Shown here: in pieces, positions 15,005 through 22,786 of the stretch
How positions within the stretch are numbered: the first letter of the stretch is position 1
Layout of the letters: each line of letters begins with the position of its first letter
Assembly: GCA_009784895.1 (NCBI GenBank)
Contig: WQXJ01000020.1
Location: forward strand, 1 to 38,498
From: Micrococcales bacterium
GTDB taxonomy: Bacteria > Actinomycetota > Actinomycetes > Actinomycetales > WQXJ01
Reading direction: 5' to 3'
Length of the DNA stretch: 38,498 bases
Notes under the pieces: generated by a model
What the model saw: only the letters and a program-made list of their open reading frames with translations
The model's database searches: none
What the model was told of the DNA's origin: nothing
Position numbers and translations under genes: made by a program

Positions 15005-15960
15005 ACGACGATGCCGCGGCTCTGGTCGACGAGGCTCGCATTGCTCTTGAAAACCTCGGTTTTGACGCCGAGCGGTCTAATGAACGTTCGGCTCTGGTGC
15101 TGCTGTCCCTATTGCGGCTACGACCCGGCAAACCCTGGTCAGACCTGGAGTCTCCAATGCTGGGGACCAGAGCGATTATGGACTGGATTAGGGATCAGTA
15201 CGGCGTAGAGTACGCGCCGAACAGCCGTGAGACTATCCGTCGGTTCACTTTGCACCAGTTCGTTGACGCTGGGCTGGTCGAGGAGAATCCTGACCATCCG
15301 AGCCGTCCCATCAACTCTCCCAAGTGGTGCTACCGAATTCGTGCCGAGGCGCTTGGTCTCCTCCGGGCCTACGAAACTGACCACTTCGATGGATTGTTGA
15401 CGGACTATCTGAAGACCTCACCGGGCTTGGTGGCGCAGTACGCCTCGCAGCGGGAGATGACCCGCATACCGGTGGTGCTGCCGGATGGAAGCCCGGTGAC
15501 GTTGAGCCCTGGCGGACAGAACGAACTCATCAAGCAGATGATCGACGACTTCTGCGCTTACTACGCTCCCGGCGGTCGGGTGCTGTATGTCGGCGACGCG
15601 GACGAGAAATGGGCGGTCTTTCACGAAAACGAACTCACCGCTCTTGGCGTGGAGGTAAACAAGCACGGCAAAATGCCCGACCTTGTGGTTCACCTGCCAG
15701 AAAGGAACTGGCTCCTTCTGCTTGAGGCGGCTGCCAGCCATGGCCCTGTCGATGGTCAACGGCACTCTGAGTTGTTGTCGATGTTCGGCAGCTCGACAGC
15801 TGGCCTGGTCTACGTCTCCTGCTTCCCCTCCCGCGCCATCATGCGCAAGTATCTGACGCAGATCGCTTGGGAAACGGAGGTCTGGTGCGCCGACGACCCA
15901 ACTCACCTCATCCACTTCAACGGTGAACGCTTCCTCGGCCCCTACGAGGAAGAACAATGA
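15001..15960 (+). CDS. BsuBI/PstI-family type II restriction endonuclease
   Basis: This 319-residue nuclease is expected to cleave unmethylated CTGCAG. The C-terminal third carries the family signature: MPDLVVH (225-231), then WLLLLEAAASHGPVD (237-251), which supplies a PD-(D/E)XK-like core with Asp227 and Glu242, then RKYLTQIAWETEVW (282-295) and the ending HLIHFNGERFLGPYE. The N-terminal half should hold DNA recognition and a winged-helix-like region. ATG 15001 overlaps the methylase stop and has GGAGG 11 nt upstream. A second ATG at 14983 is less likely. Intact CTGCAG sites occur in the window (1131, 11092, 12550), so the host depends on the methylase for protection. Confidence 0.9.
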   Translation: MNDDAAALVDEARIALENLGFDAERSNERSALVLLSLLRLRPGKPWSDLESPMLGTRAIMDWIRDQYGVEYAPNSRETIRRFTLHQFVDAGLVEENPDHPSRPINSPKWCYRIRAEALGLLRAYETDHFDGLLTDYLKTSPGLVAQYASQREMTRIPVVLPDGSPVTLSPGGQNELIKQMIDDFCAYYAPGGRVLYVGDADEKWAVFHENELTALGVEVNKHGKMPDLVVHLPERNWLLLLEAAASHGPVDGQRHSELLSMFGSSTAGLVYVSCFPSRAIMRKYLTQIAWETEVWCADDPTHLIHFNGERFLGPYEEEQ

Positions 15961-16073
15961 CAGGCGGCTTCGAGGCGTTCATTCCAAATGGGCGGGACGC
16001 CCGGCAACCCAAACCAATAGGGGTTGGCTCAACCTGCCCTCGCGTGATCATTGTGTTCACCAATCGCTACTGA
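15957..16073 (+). CDS. Small ORF coupled to the endonuclease gene, possibly a remnant
   Basis: An ATG overlapping the endonuclease stop (ATGA) opens a 38-codon frame with a plausible start context but no recognisable domain (it begins MTGGFEAFIP and ends VIIVFTNRY). It may be a third, short R-M cluster protein, a truncated gene or chance. From 16074 to 16228 I see no gene. This gap would mark the right edge of the acquired R-M module. Confidence 0.25.
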   Translation: MTGGFEAFIPNGRDARQPKPIGVGSTCPRVIIVFTNRY

Positions 16074-16228
16074 TGTACTCCTTCCCAGAAACCGGGGCCG
16101 GCATTCCTGAGGAGCTTCGGGCCAATAGTCGGGAAACCGAATGCTGGAGATGAGGTAGGGGTTCTTTATCGCTTGGCGGAAGGACCCGAAACGGTTTTGC
16201 AAGAATCAGCAGGAACCAGACGGTTACC

Positions 16229-16348
16229 ATGGCAGGCGTGAGTTGGGTCGGATGGCTGGGAGTAGCCCTAGTGGTAGTGGCGCTGGGCTGCGCCGCGGCA
16301 GTGACGGCCTGGCGACTGAGCCGGTCTAACCAGGACCGGTCCAATTGA
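16229..16348 (+). CDS. 39-residue single-span membrane protein
   Basis: This short gene begins at an ATG (MAGVSWVGWLG), contains one strongly hydrophobic span (VALVVVALGCAAAVTAW) and ends in a basic/polar tail (RLSRSNQDRSN). A stop-start overlap TTGA couples it to the nitrobindin-like gene, which has only a TTG start and no ribosome site of its own. That coupling is the main evidence that the small gene is translated. The function is unknown, and a membrane anchor or partner for the next protein is possible. Confidence 0.55.
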   Translation: MAGVSWVGWLGVALVVVALGCAAAVTAWRLSRSNQDRSN

Positions 16349-16863
16349 GTTTCGACTTGTCTGTGGCCCGGGATCTGCCGCCAGAGCTCTACCCTCTGAG
16401 CTGGTTGATTGGCCGCTGGCAAGGCACAGGACGGGTGTCGTACCAAGGGATCGAAGACAGCGGCATCGACCAAGTCATCAGCTTCAGCCACAGCGGCGGG
16501 CCCTACCTGGCCTACAGCGCCACCACCCACCTGGATGAACCAGCCGGTGGTCAGCTATGGCATGAGGAAACCGGCTTTTGGCGACTCACACCTGGCCAAA
16601 CCCAGGCTGACCCGCCTTTCGAACTTGAGGTTCTGCTGGCCGATCCGGCCGGCTCGCTGTCTCTTTACTTAGGTCAGGTCAACGGGCAACGGATCGACTT
16701 GGCCAGCGATGCCATCATGCGCACAGCCAGCGCGGCCGAATACTCTGCCGCCGCCCGCTTGTACGGACTAGTCGAATCAGATCTGCTTTGGGCCTGGGAC
16801 GTGGCCGCCTTGGGCCAGCCGCTGGCCAGCTACATCTCAGCCCGCCTGGCCCGCCAGGACTAA
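16345..16863 (+). CDS. Nitrobindin-like FABP-family protein (heme ligand apparently replaced)
   Basis: This 172-residue, ten-stranded beta-barrel protein belongs to the THAP4/nitrobindin (DUF1794) family, cytosolic heme proteins that bind or isomerise NO-derived species. The family signature GxWxGxG is present as IGRWQGTG (residues 22-29). The C-terminus AALGQPLASYISARLAR matches the mycobacterial pattern AVGQPLxxHLAAxL, but the residue at the usual heme-ligating His is Tyr163. No other His is nearby, so heme binding may be by Tyr or lost. The start is TTG, overlapping the upstream 39-residue gene. A non-heme lipocalin-like role is the alternative. Confidence 0.8.
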   Translation: MSFDLSVARDLPPELYPLSWLIGRWQGTGRVSYQGIEDSGIDQVISFSHSGGPYLAYSATTHLDEPAGGQLWHEETGFWRLTPGQTQADPPFELEVLLADPAGSLSLYLGQVNGQRIDLASDAIMRTASAAEYSAAARLYGLVESDLLWAWDVAALGQPLASYISARLARQD

Positions 16864-16989
16864 TCCTGCCAAAGCCCGGTCTCGCTGCGTATGTACAGGT
16901 CAGACCCCCAATCCCCGCGAGGTCGAGGTTTGGCATAAGAGCTGGGCCAGCAGATCGAGGGATTATGCCAAAGCTCAGCCTCGCGCCGG
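16864..16989. repeat. Cluster of three REP-like repeats
   Basis: Three copies of a 20-25 nt element with core TGCCAAAGCYCRGYCTCGC lie between two genes: 16864-16889 on plus, 16915-16942 on minus and 16961-16989 on plus. The first two form an imperfect stem and could terminate the nitrobindin transcript. The third sits just before the vapBC promoter. Two more copies occur at 28419-28504. Alternating orientation and purely intergenic location resemble REP/BIME elements. Confidence 0.6.
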
Positions 16990-17003
16990 ATGGGGGCTTG
17001 ACT

Positions 17004-17009
17004 TAGGGT
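17004..17009 (+). promoter_or_regulatory. Probable -10 of a leaderless vapBC transcript
   Basis: TAGGGT fits TANNNT and ends six bases before the ATG at 17016, the same geometry as at the other vapB (814-809) and the DUF2516 gene (17860-17865). No clear ribosome site precedes the start, and no good -35 is visible. Confidence 0.4.
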
Positions 17010-17015
17010 TGGGGC

Positions 17016-17285
17016 ATGGAAGTTTCGGTCAGCCAGTTCCGTGCCCAGCTCAAAGACCACTTGGCCAAGGTCAAGGAGGGCGAAACCATTGTCATCACCG
17101 AGCGGGGCGTGCCAGTAGCCCGGCTAGTTGGAGTCGAAGGCGCCGGATTGCTGGAACAGCTCGAGCGTGATGGCTTGATCACGGCTCCAAGCGCTGAGCG
17201 GGCGCCGGCCCCCGAAATAACCGGTGCCAGGCCAACCGCCTCTGGTTCTGGAGTCTCCGGCCTACTCAAGCGGCTGCGCAGGTAG
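17016..17285 (+). CDS. vapB: Phd/YefM-type antitoxin
   Basis: This 89-residue antitoxin has the N-terminal half typical of Phd/YefM proteins (MEVSVSQFRAQLKDHLAKVKEG, then IVITERGVPVARLVG). That part binds operator DNA as a dimer. The C-terminal half is disordered and basic at its end (GLLKRLRR) and should neutralise the PIN toxin encoded 12 bases downstream. The ATG at 17016 follows a TANNNT box directly, suggesting a leaderless message. The pair is not close in sequence to the VapBC pair at 0.2-0.8 kb. Confidence 0.85.
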   Translation: MEVSVSQFRAQLKDHLAKVKEGETIVITERGVPVARLVGVEGAGLLEQLERDGLITAPSAERAPAPEITGARPTASGSGVSGLLKRLRR

Positions 17286-17297
17286 GGCGGGCCAAGC

Positions 17298-17738
17298 ATG
17301 ACTTTGGTCTACTTCGACACCTCGGCCCTGCTGAAACTGTGCCTGCCGGAGGCCGGCGGCACACTGGCCGCCAGGCTGTGGCACGGCGCCGATGCCGTGC
17401 TGACCAGCCGGATCAGTGATGTTGAGGGCCGCTGCGCCATCGCCGCTGGTCAACGCGCCGGACTAATCGACCCGGACACTGCCGCCCAGGCCCTAGAGCA
17501 TTGGCAAAGGCTTTGGGCCAGCCTTCACCTGGTCGAATACAGCCAGTTAGTGGCCCTCACGGCCGCTCAATTGACCGCCAACTATGCCTTGCGTGGCGGC
17601 GACGCCATCCAGGTGGCCAGTGCCCTTCAACTCGAACCGGCCCATTTGATTGTTTCCAGCTGGGACCGGTCTGTTAGCCAAACGGCAGCCGGGTTGGGGC
17701 TGACCGCCGTTCCAAACCCAGCTGCCATTGGCGGCTAG
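17298..17738 (+). CDS. vapC: PIN-domain toxin, VapC family
   Basis: This 146-residue PIN-domain RNase has all four expected acidic positions: Asp7 in YFDTSALLKL, Glu43 in SDVEGRCA, Asp102 in RGGDAIQVAS and Asp123 in SSWDRSVSQ. It should be held inactive by the antitoxin just upstream. The gap of 12 bases and shared strand make one operon. It is slightly longer than typical VapC because of an extended C-terminus. No target RNA can be inferred. Confidence 0.88.
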   Translation: MTLVYFDTSALLKLCLPEAGGTLAARLWHGADAVLTSRISDVEGRCAIAAGQRAGLIDPDTAAQALEHWQRLWASLHLVEYSQLVALTAAQLTANYALRGGDAIQVASALQLEPAHLIVSSWDRSVSQTAAGLGLTAVPNPAAIGG

Positions 17739-17766
17739 AGTCGCGGCCGCGTCAAATCCGGCGACC

Positions 17767-17797
17767 GGTCATGACCAAGTCAGCGCCTCGCGCTGAC
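17767..17797. promoter_or_regulatory. Two adjacent palindromes downstream of vapC
   Basis: GGTCATGACC (17767-17776) is a perfect 10-bp palindrome. Two bases later GTCAGCGC-CTC-GCGCTGAC (17779-17797) forms an 8-bp stem with a 3-nt loop. They lie after the vapC stop and before the DUF2516 promoter. The second could be a terminator without a U-tract, the first an operator. Confidence 0.4.
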
Positions 17798-17859
17798 CAT
17801 GGCAAACGCGCCAGACTGCCGCATCATAGATGATTGCACCGGGCCAATCGCCAGTGCCT

Positions 17860-17865
17860 TAGGCT
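17860..17865 (+). promoter_or_regulatory. Probable -10 of the DUF2516-dtd transcript
   Basis: TAGGCT fits TANNNT and ends six bases before the GTG at 17872, implying a leaderless message. A possible TTGCAC at 17834-17839 is 20 bases away, too far for a standard -35. Confidence 0.35.
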
Positions 17866-17871
17866 GTTGGG

Positions 17872-18204
17872 GTGCCTGTGATCTCCGGACTAGTTGGCCT
17901 GCTCTACATGGCCTTTGCCGTGGTCGCCTTTGTGCTCGAAATCTGGGCCTTTGTCGTGGCCGTGCGGGCTCCAGCCGGCGCCTACCTGGCGGCCGGCAAA
18001 AGATCGAAGGGCCTATGGGTTGGCCTGACCGGCGCCGCCGCGCTGATCGGATTGAGCACGTTACCGCTAGCCGGGGCCGGCAACTTTGGCGGCCTGCTGT
18101 CGATCGCCGCCCTGGTGGTGGCCGGCGTTTTCCTGGCTGACGTGCGTCCGGCCGTTTCCGGGCGCCGGCCGCGGCCGCCCAAACGCCAGCAGGGCGGCTG
18201 GTGA
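17872..18204 (+). CDS. DUF2516 membrane protein
   Basis: This 110-residue membrane protein is of the actinobacterial DUF2516 family, with no known function. It has about three spans (GLVGLLYMAFAVVAFVLEIW, GLWVGLTGAAALIGL, LLSIAALVVAGVFLADV) and the family's conserved middle AGAYLAAGKRSKGLW-type segment and ending FLADVRP. The C-terminal tail is basic. The start is GTG with a TANNNT box six bases upstream. The stop is 2 nt before the dtd start, so the two are co-transcribed. Confidence 0.85.
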   Translation: MPVISGLVGLLYMAFAVVAFVLEIWAFVVAVRAPAGAYLAAGKRSKGLWVGLTGAAALIGLSTLPLAGAGNFGGLLSIAALVVAGVFLADVRPAVSGRRPRPPKRQQGGW

Positions 18205-18205
18205 G

Positions 18206-18631
18206 ATGCGCGCCGTCATCCAAAGAGCCGATGGCGCCCGCGTCGAGGTAGACGGCCGTCAGGTGGGCGGCTTCACCGGCCCCGGCCTGGTGGTGCTGCT
18301 CGGTATTACGCATGACGATGGCGAAGCCCAAGCCCAGGCCATGGCCCGCAAATGCGCTGAACTGCGTATCATGCGCCAAGAGGCCTCAGCTGCCGATCTA
18401 CTCGCCCCGGTCCTGCTGATCAGCCAATTCACGCTTTATGGCTCAACCAAAAAGGGCCGGCGGCCGTCCTGGGTGGCGGCGGCGCCCGGCCCGGTAGCCG
18501 AACCGCTGGTCGCACGGGTGGCCCAGCTGCTGGCCGAACGCGGCCTGCCGGTTCAAACCGGCGTTTTCGGAGCTGATATGCGCCTCGAATTGGCCAACGA
18601 CGGGCCAGTCACGGTCATAGTTGACACCTGA
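18206..18631 (+). CDS. dtd: D-aminoacyl-tRNA deacylase
   Basis: This 141-residue cytosolic homodimeric enzyme removes D-amino acids wrongly attached to tRNA. Both active-site motifs are intact: SQFTLY at 73-78 and the Gly-cisPro motif in NDGPVT at 131-136, which inserts across the dimer. The opening [17 protein letters not shown] and KKGRRPSW are also typical. I chose ATG 18206, immediately after the DUF2516 stop. The longer open frame upstream is overlap with that gene. Length is normal. Confidence 0.93.
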   Translation: MRAVIQRADGARVEVDGRQVGGFTGPGLVVLLGITHDDGEAQAQAMARKCAELRIMRQEASAADLLAPVLLISQFTLYGSTKKGRRPSWVAAAPGPVAEPLVARVAQLLAERGLPVQTGVFGADMRLELANDGPVTVIVDT

Positions 18632-18780
18632 GGTCAGGGCCGGCACAGGGCAAAATGTTAGACTGCTGCGCCCTGGGCGAAACCGAACCGCCCTTGTGGC
18701 AGGCGATGACTAGGTTGATCGTGGGTGTGTCTACCATCCGGAGGCACCGGAAGGTTCCAGACCCAAGTGGGGGGAGCGGA

Positions 18781-21297
18781 ATGTTTGAGCGATTTACAGA
18801 TCGCGCGCGGCGTGTGATTGTGCTGGCCCAAGAGGAAGCCAGGCTACTCAATCACAACTACCTCGGCACCGAGCACATTCTGCTGGGCCTGATCCACGAG
18901 GGTGAAGGCGTGGCCGCCAAAGCGCTCGAGACCATGGGGATTTCGCTTGAGGCCGTGCGCGGGCAAGTCCAAGAGATCATCGGTGAAGGCCAGCAAGCCC
19001 CGGCCGGATCCCATATCCCCTTTACCCCCAGGGCCAAGAAGGTTCTGGAGCTGACACTGCGCGAAGCCCTGCAATTGGGTCACAACTACATTGGCACCGA
19101 ACACATCCTGCTGGGCCTGATCCGCGAAGGCGAGGGCGTGGCGGCACGGGTTCTGATCAAACTGGGGGCAGACCTGGGGCGAGTCCGCCAGCAGGTCATC
19201 GAGCTGCTCAGCGGCTATCAGGGCCGAGAGCAAATGGCCGGGACGGCGCCTTCCGAAGCCAGTCCGGCTAGCTCGGCGGTACTCGACCAATATGGTCGCA
19301 ACCTGACCGGGGCCGCCCGTGAAGGCAAGCTCGACCCGGTGATTGGCCGTGAGCAGGAGATTGAGCGGGTCATGCAGGTGCTGTCCCGGCGGACCAAAAA
19401 CAACCCGGTCCTAATTGGCGAACCGGGTGTCGGCAAAACCGCCATTGTTGAGGGTCTGGCCCAAGACATTGTTCGCGGCGATGTCCCAGAGACCCTTAAG
19501 GACAAGCAGCTTTACACCCTTGACCTGGGGTCATTGGTGGCCGGTTCGCGCTACCGGGGTGATTTCGAAGAGCGGCTGAAGAAAGTGCTCAAGGAGATCA
19601 GGACCCGCGGCGACATTATTCTGTTCATCGACGAAATCCACACACTGTTTGGCGCCGGCGCGGCTGAAGGCGCCATTGACGCCGCCTCGATCCTCAAGCC
19701 GATGCTGGCGCGTGGTGAGTTGCAGACCGTGGGCGCCACCACACTGGACGAATACCGCAAATACGTCGAAAAGGACCCGGCCTTGGAGCGGCGTTTCCAG
19801 CCCATCCAGGTCCAACAGCCAACTGTGGCCCATACCATTGAGATCCTGCGTGGCCTGCGCGACCGCTATGAGGCCCACCACCGGGTCTCTATCACCGACA
19901 GCGCCCTGTTGGCGGCGGCCAACTTGGCGGACCGTTACGTCAACGACCGCTACCTGCCGGACAAAGCCATCGACCTGGTTGACGAGGCCGGCGCCCGGCT
20001 GCGGATCAGGCGGATGACGGCGCCACCGGAACTACGGGAACTTGACGAGCAGATCGTGGCGACCAAACGCGACAAAGAAGCTGCCATTGACGCTCAGGAT
20101 TTCGAGAAGGCGGCCAAGTTACGCGACGATGAGAAGAATCTGGTTGAGGCTAGGGCTGAGCGTGAGAAAGCCTGGCGGGCCGGAGACCTAGACACGGTGG
20201 CGGAAGTCGATGATGAGCTAATCGCCGAAGTGCTGGCCATGTCGACCGGCATTCCAGTAATCAAACTGACCGAAGAAGAGTCCTCTCGCCTGCTCAACAT
20301 GGAAGACGAAATCCACAAGCGCGTGGTTGGCCAAGACGAGGCCATCAAGGCGCTGTCCCAGGCTATTCGCCGCACCCGGGCTGGGTTGAAGGATCCCAAG
20401 CGGCCAGGCGGTTCGTTTATTTTCGCCGGTCCCACCGGCGTGGGCAAAACCGAGTTGGCCAAAGCCCTGGCCGAGTTCCTGTTCGGTGACGAGGAAGCTT
20501 TGATTCAGCTGGACATGTCGGAGTTTTCCGAGCGCCATACGGTTTCGCGGCTGTTTGGTTCGCCGCCTGGTTACGTTGGCTACGAAGAGGGCGGTCAGCT
20601 GACAGAAAAGGTCCGGCGCAAACCATTCTCGGTGGTGCTATTCGACGAGGTCGAAAAGGCTCACGCCGATATCTTCAATTCCCTGCTCCAGATCCTGGAG
20701 GAAGGCAAACTAACCGACGCCCAAGGCCGCCTGGTCGATTTCAAGAACACGGTTGTCATCATGACCACCAACCTTGGTACCAAGGACATCGCCAAAGGTG
20801 TTATGACCGGTTTCCAGGCCGGCGGCGAACTGTCAACCGACTACGAGCGGATGAAAGCCAAGGTCACCGATGAGCTCAAACAGCACTTCCGGCCGGAGTT
20901 TTTGAACCGCGTTGACGACACAATTGTCTTCCCGCAATTGACCCAAGGGCAGATCGTCGAGATTGTCGACCTAATGATCGCCAAACTGGATGAGCGGCTA
21001 AAGGATCAGGGGATGACCATCACACTGACCGCGGCCGCCAAGCAGCTTCTGGCCGAGCGTGGTTATGACCCGGTTCTCGGTGCCCGCCCACTGCGCCGCG
21101 CCATCCAACGCGACATTGAGGATGTGCTTTCGGAAAAGATTCTGTTTGGCGAAATCAAAGCCGGCGAGCGGGTTGATGTCGATGCCACCGGCGAAGGTGT
21201 CCTGGGAGAGTTCTCTTTCGCTGGTCACCGCGATGAGGTCGCGACCGTGCCGGCGAGCGGCCCAATTAGTGAAGAAGATTTGCCTCCGGTCGACTGA
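18781..21297 (+). CDS. clpC: ClpC AAA+ unfoldase of the Clp protease
   Basis: This 838-residue Hsp100 chaperone feeds unfolded proteins to ClpP. It opens [20 protein letters not shown] and has a double Clp-N repeat ([10 protein letters not shown] occurs twice), first AAA module with Walker A GEPGVGKT (about 214) and [10 protein letters not shown] (about 281), UVR/M-domain ([24 protein letters not shown], about 430-455), then second AAA module with [11 protein letters not shown] (about 550) and [12 protein letters not shown] 18781 is chosen because GGGGAG precedes it and the family N-terminus starts there, although the frame is open to 18655. The 150-bp leader shows no clear ClgR or HspR box. 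Confidence 0.96.
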   Translation: MFERFTDRARRVIVLAQEEARLLNHNYLGTEHILLGLIHEGEGVAAKALETMGISLEAVRGQVQEIIGEGQQAPAGSHIPFTPRAKKVLELTLREALQLGHNYIGTEHILLGLIREGEGVAARVLIKLGADLGRVRQQVIELLSGYQGREQMAGTAPSEASPASSAVLDQYGRNLTGAAREGKLDPVIGREQEIERVMQVLSRRTKNNPVLIGEPGVGKTAIVEGLAQDIVRGDVPETLKDKQLYTLDLGSLVAGSRYRGDFEERLKKVLKEIRTRGDIILFIDEIHTLFGAGAAEGAIDAASILKPMLARGELQTVGATTLDEYRKYVEKDPALERRFQPIQVQQPTVAHTIEILRGLRDRYEAHHRVSITDSALLAAANLADRYVNDRYLPDKAIDLVDEAGARLRIRRMTAPPELRELDEQIVATKRDKEAAIDAQDFEKAAKLRDDEKNLVEARAEREKAWRAGDLDTVAEVDDELIAEVLAMSTGIPVIKLTEEESSRLLNMEDEIHKRVVGQDEAIKALSQAIRRTRAGLKDPKRPGGSFIFAGPTGVGKTELAKALAEFLFGDEEALIQLDMSEFSERHTVSRLFGSPPGYVGYEEGGQLTEKVRRKPFSVVLFDEVEKAHADIFNSLLQILEEGKLTDAQGRLVDFKNTVVIMTTNLGTKDIAKGVMTGFQAGGELSTDYERMKAKVTDELKQHFRPEFLNRVDDTIVFPQLTQGQIVEIVDLMIAKLDERLKDQGMTITLTAAAKQLLAERGYDPVLGARPLRRAIQRDIEDVLSEKILFGEIKAGERVDVDATGEGVLGEFSFAGHRDEVATVPASGPISEEDLPPVD

Positions 21298-21321
21298 AGC
21301 CTTGCTATAGTCCAAACCTGA

Positions 21322-21359
21322 CGCCACCCTGACACCCACACCAACCACCCGGGGTGGCG
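21322..21359. terminator. Stem-loop between convergent clpC and MFS genes
   Basis: CGCCACCC (21322-21329) and GGGTGGCG (21352-21359) make an 8-bp GC stem with a 22-nt loop, 25 bases after the clpC stop. It may terminate clpC and, on the other strand, the sugar operon. There is no U-tract. The rest of 21360-21505 holds nothing I can support. Confidence 0.4.
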
Positions 21360-21505
21360 CGCAAGGGTCCAGCGGCATGTGCGGCTCCCCACAAGCCCCG
21401 CCGCTGGGCCCTTGCACTCATCTTTGGTGGGTTTGGCTTTTGGCCGATGCCGCGGTCTTGCCTTTGGCGGTGAAAGCGGCCCTGGCTGGGGCTGGTTTTA
21501 CTTGG

Positions 21506-22786
21506 CTAAGGTGCTGGCTTGTGCTCGGTTTTGGGCCGGCGCCAGGGGCCCGGTTGGCTTGAGACCAGGACGGCCAGCGCAACGGCCTGAAGGGCCACGG
21601 TCACCCCAATAAGTGCCGGGATTGAGTGTTGATAGAGCCAGCCGGCCAGGGTGCCACCAATGGCGGTGGCCAGACCAATTACGGCCGCGAAACGACCGTA
21701 GGCGGTGGCCCGTGATTTGGGCTGCGTGATCAGGTCTGCCACCGTCGCCCTGAGGGTGGCTTCTTGAAGGGCCATTGCCGCACCCCAGGCCGCCGCCCCT
21801 ACCGCCACTAGCCACAAACTGCCTCCAAAAGCCAATAACGGCACTATGGCGCTGAGCAGTGGCAACGCCACCAGCACCTTTGAGCCAAGGCGGTCATAGG
21901 CCAGGCCGGCCCCAAGAGCCACCACGGCGTCAACGCCCATAACCACGGCGTAGAGTACCGGCACCAGATTGGCAGCCAGCAGACCGCGGTCAACTAGGTG
22001 GAAGGCGATCAGGCCAAAGGTGGCGAAGCCGCAGACCGAAACGCCAGCGAACAAGGACAAGGCTACGAACTGGCGGGAGACTGGCGGCGCCGAGCCTGTG
22101 CTTGAACTTGGTGGATTCGAGCGCTCGGCCGGCGGCGCGCCTAACGGCGCCGGGCGGGCCGGCTGAGGCGGCTGCGGGTGGCTGGTTTCGACGTTCAGTT
22201 CAAATAGCTCAGGTTTGGGTGCCTTTAGGCGCAGCAGGCCCAGCCCGCCCACGGCCAGGGCACCGGGTACAACCAGCCACAGCAAGGCCGACGCGTACTG
22301 GCCGTCAGACAAAGTCAAGGCCAGCGCCACCGCCATCGGCCCAACCACGGCTCCAAACTGGTCGAATACCTTGTGCACAGCGAAACCCTTGCCCCGGCCG
22401 GTGGCGGCGGTGGCGTGAGCCAGCAGTGCGTCCTTGGCCGGTGAGCGGGCGGCTTTGCCCAAGCGTTCGGCCATGATTAGGGCGGCCGCCAAAGTCAAAG
22501 AGCCGGCCAAGCCCAGCAGCGGGATGGTCACGGCTGTGATCAGATACCCGGTCATGGCCCAGGCCCAATAGTGGCTGGACCTGTCGGCTAAGGGGCCGGA
22601 GACCAAGCGGAAGACCAAAGCGGCCGCTTCACCCACACCGGTGACCAAACCGACCACCAGGGCGGTGGCGCCTAGGTGGGCCAGCAGCGGCCCGGTGACC
22701 GAGCGCCCGCCCTGGTAGACCACGTCGCCCAGCAGGCTGACCACTCCGAAGGTGACAACAAAGCGCCAGGGCGAAATCCGGTTCAC
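21506..22786 (-). CDS. MFS transporter at the end of the sugar operon
   Basis: This 426-residue 12-span major facilitator has a GxLaDRxxxR-like loop (GPLADRSSHYWAWAMTGY) between spans 2 and 3, AERLGKAARSPAKDALLAH after span 4, and a Pro-rich central loop of about 45 residues between the two halves. I chose GTG 22786 because it forms a GTGA overlap with the stop of the upstream permease gene, although the frame extends to 22924. Being translationally coupled to an ABC importer and sugar enzymes, it may export an end product of that pathway. A drug-efflux role or second sugar uptake route is possible. Confidence 0.82.
   Translation of the reverse strand: MNRISPWRFVVTFGVVSLLGDVVYQGGRSVTGPLLAHLGATALVVGLVTGVGEAAALVFRLVSGPLADRSSHYWAWAMTGYLITAVTIPLLGLAGSLTLAAALIMAERLGKAARSPAKDALLAHATAATGRGKGFAVHKVFDQFGAVVGPMAVALALTLSDGQYASALLWLVVPGALAVGGLGLLRLKAPKPELFELNVETSHPQPPQPARPAPLGAPPAERSNPPSSSTGSAPPVSRQFVALSLFAGVSVCGFATFGLIAFHLVDRGLLAANLVPVLYAVVMGVDAVVALGAGLAYDRLGSKVLVALPLLSAIVPLLAFGGSLWLVAVGAAAWGAAMALQEATLRATVADLITQPKSRATAYGRFAAVIGLATAIGGTLAGWLYQHSIPALIGVTVALQAVALAVLVSSQPGPWRRPKTEHKPAP

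Noticed and set aside
16864-16989. CRISPR array
   Set aside because: The repeats alternate in orientation, are imperfect and are not separated by uniform spacers; no cas gene is present.
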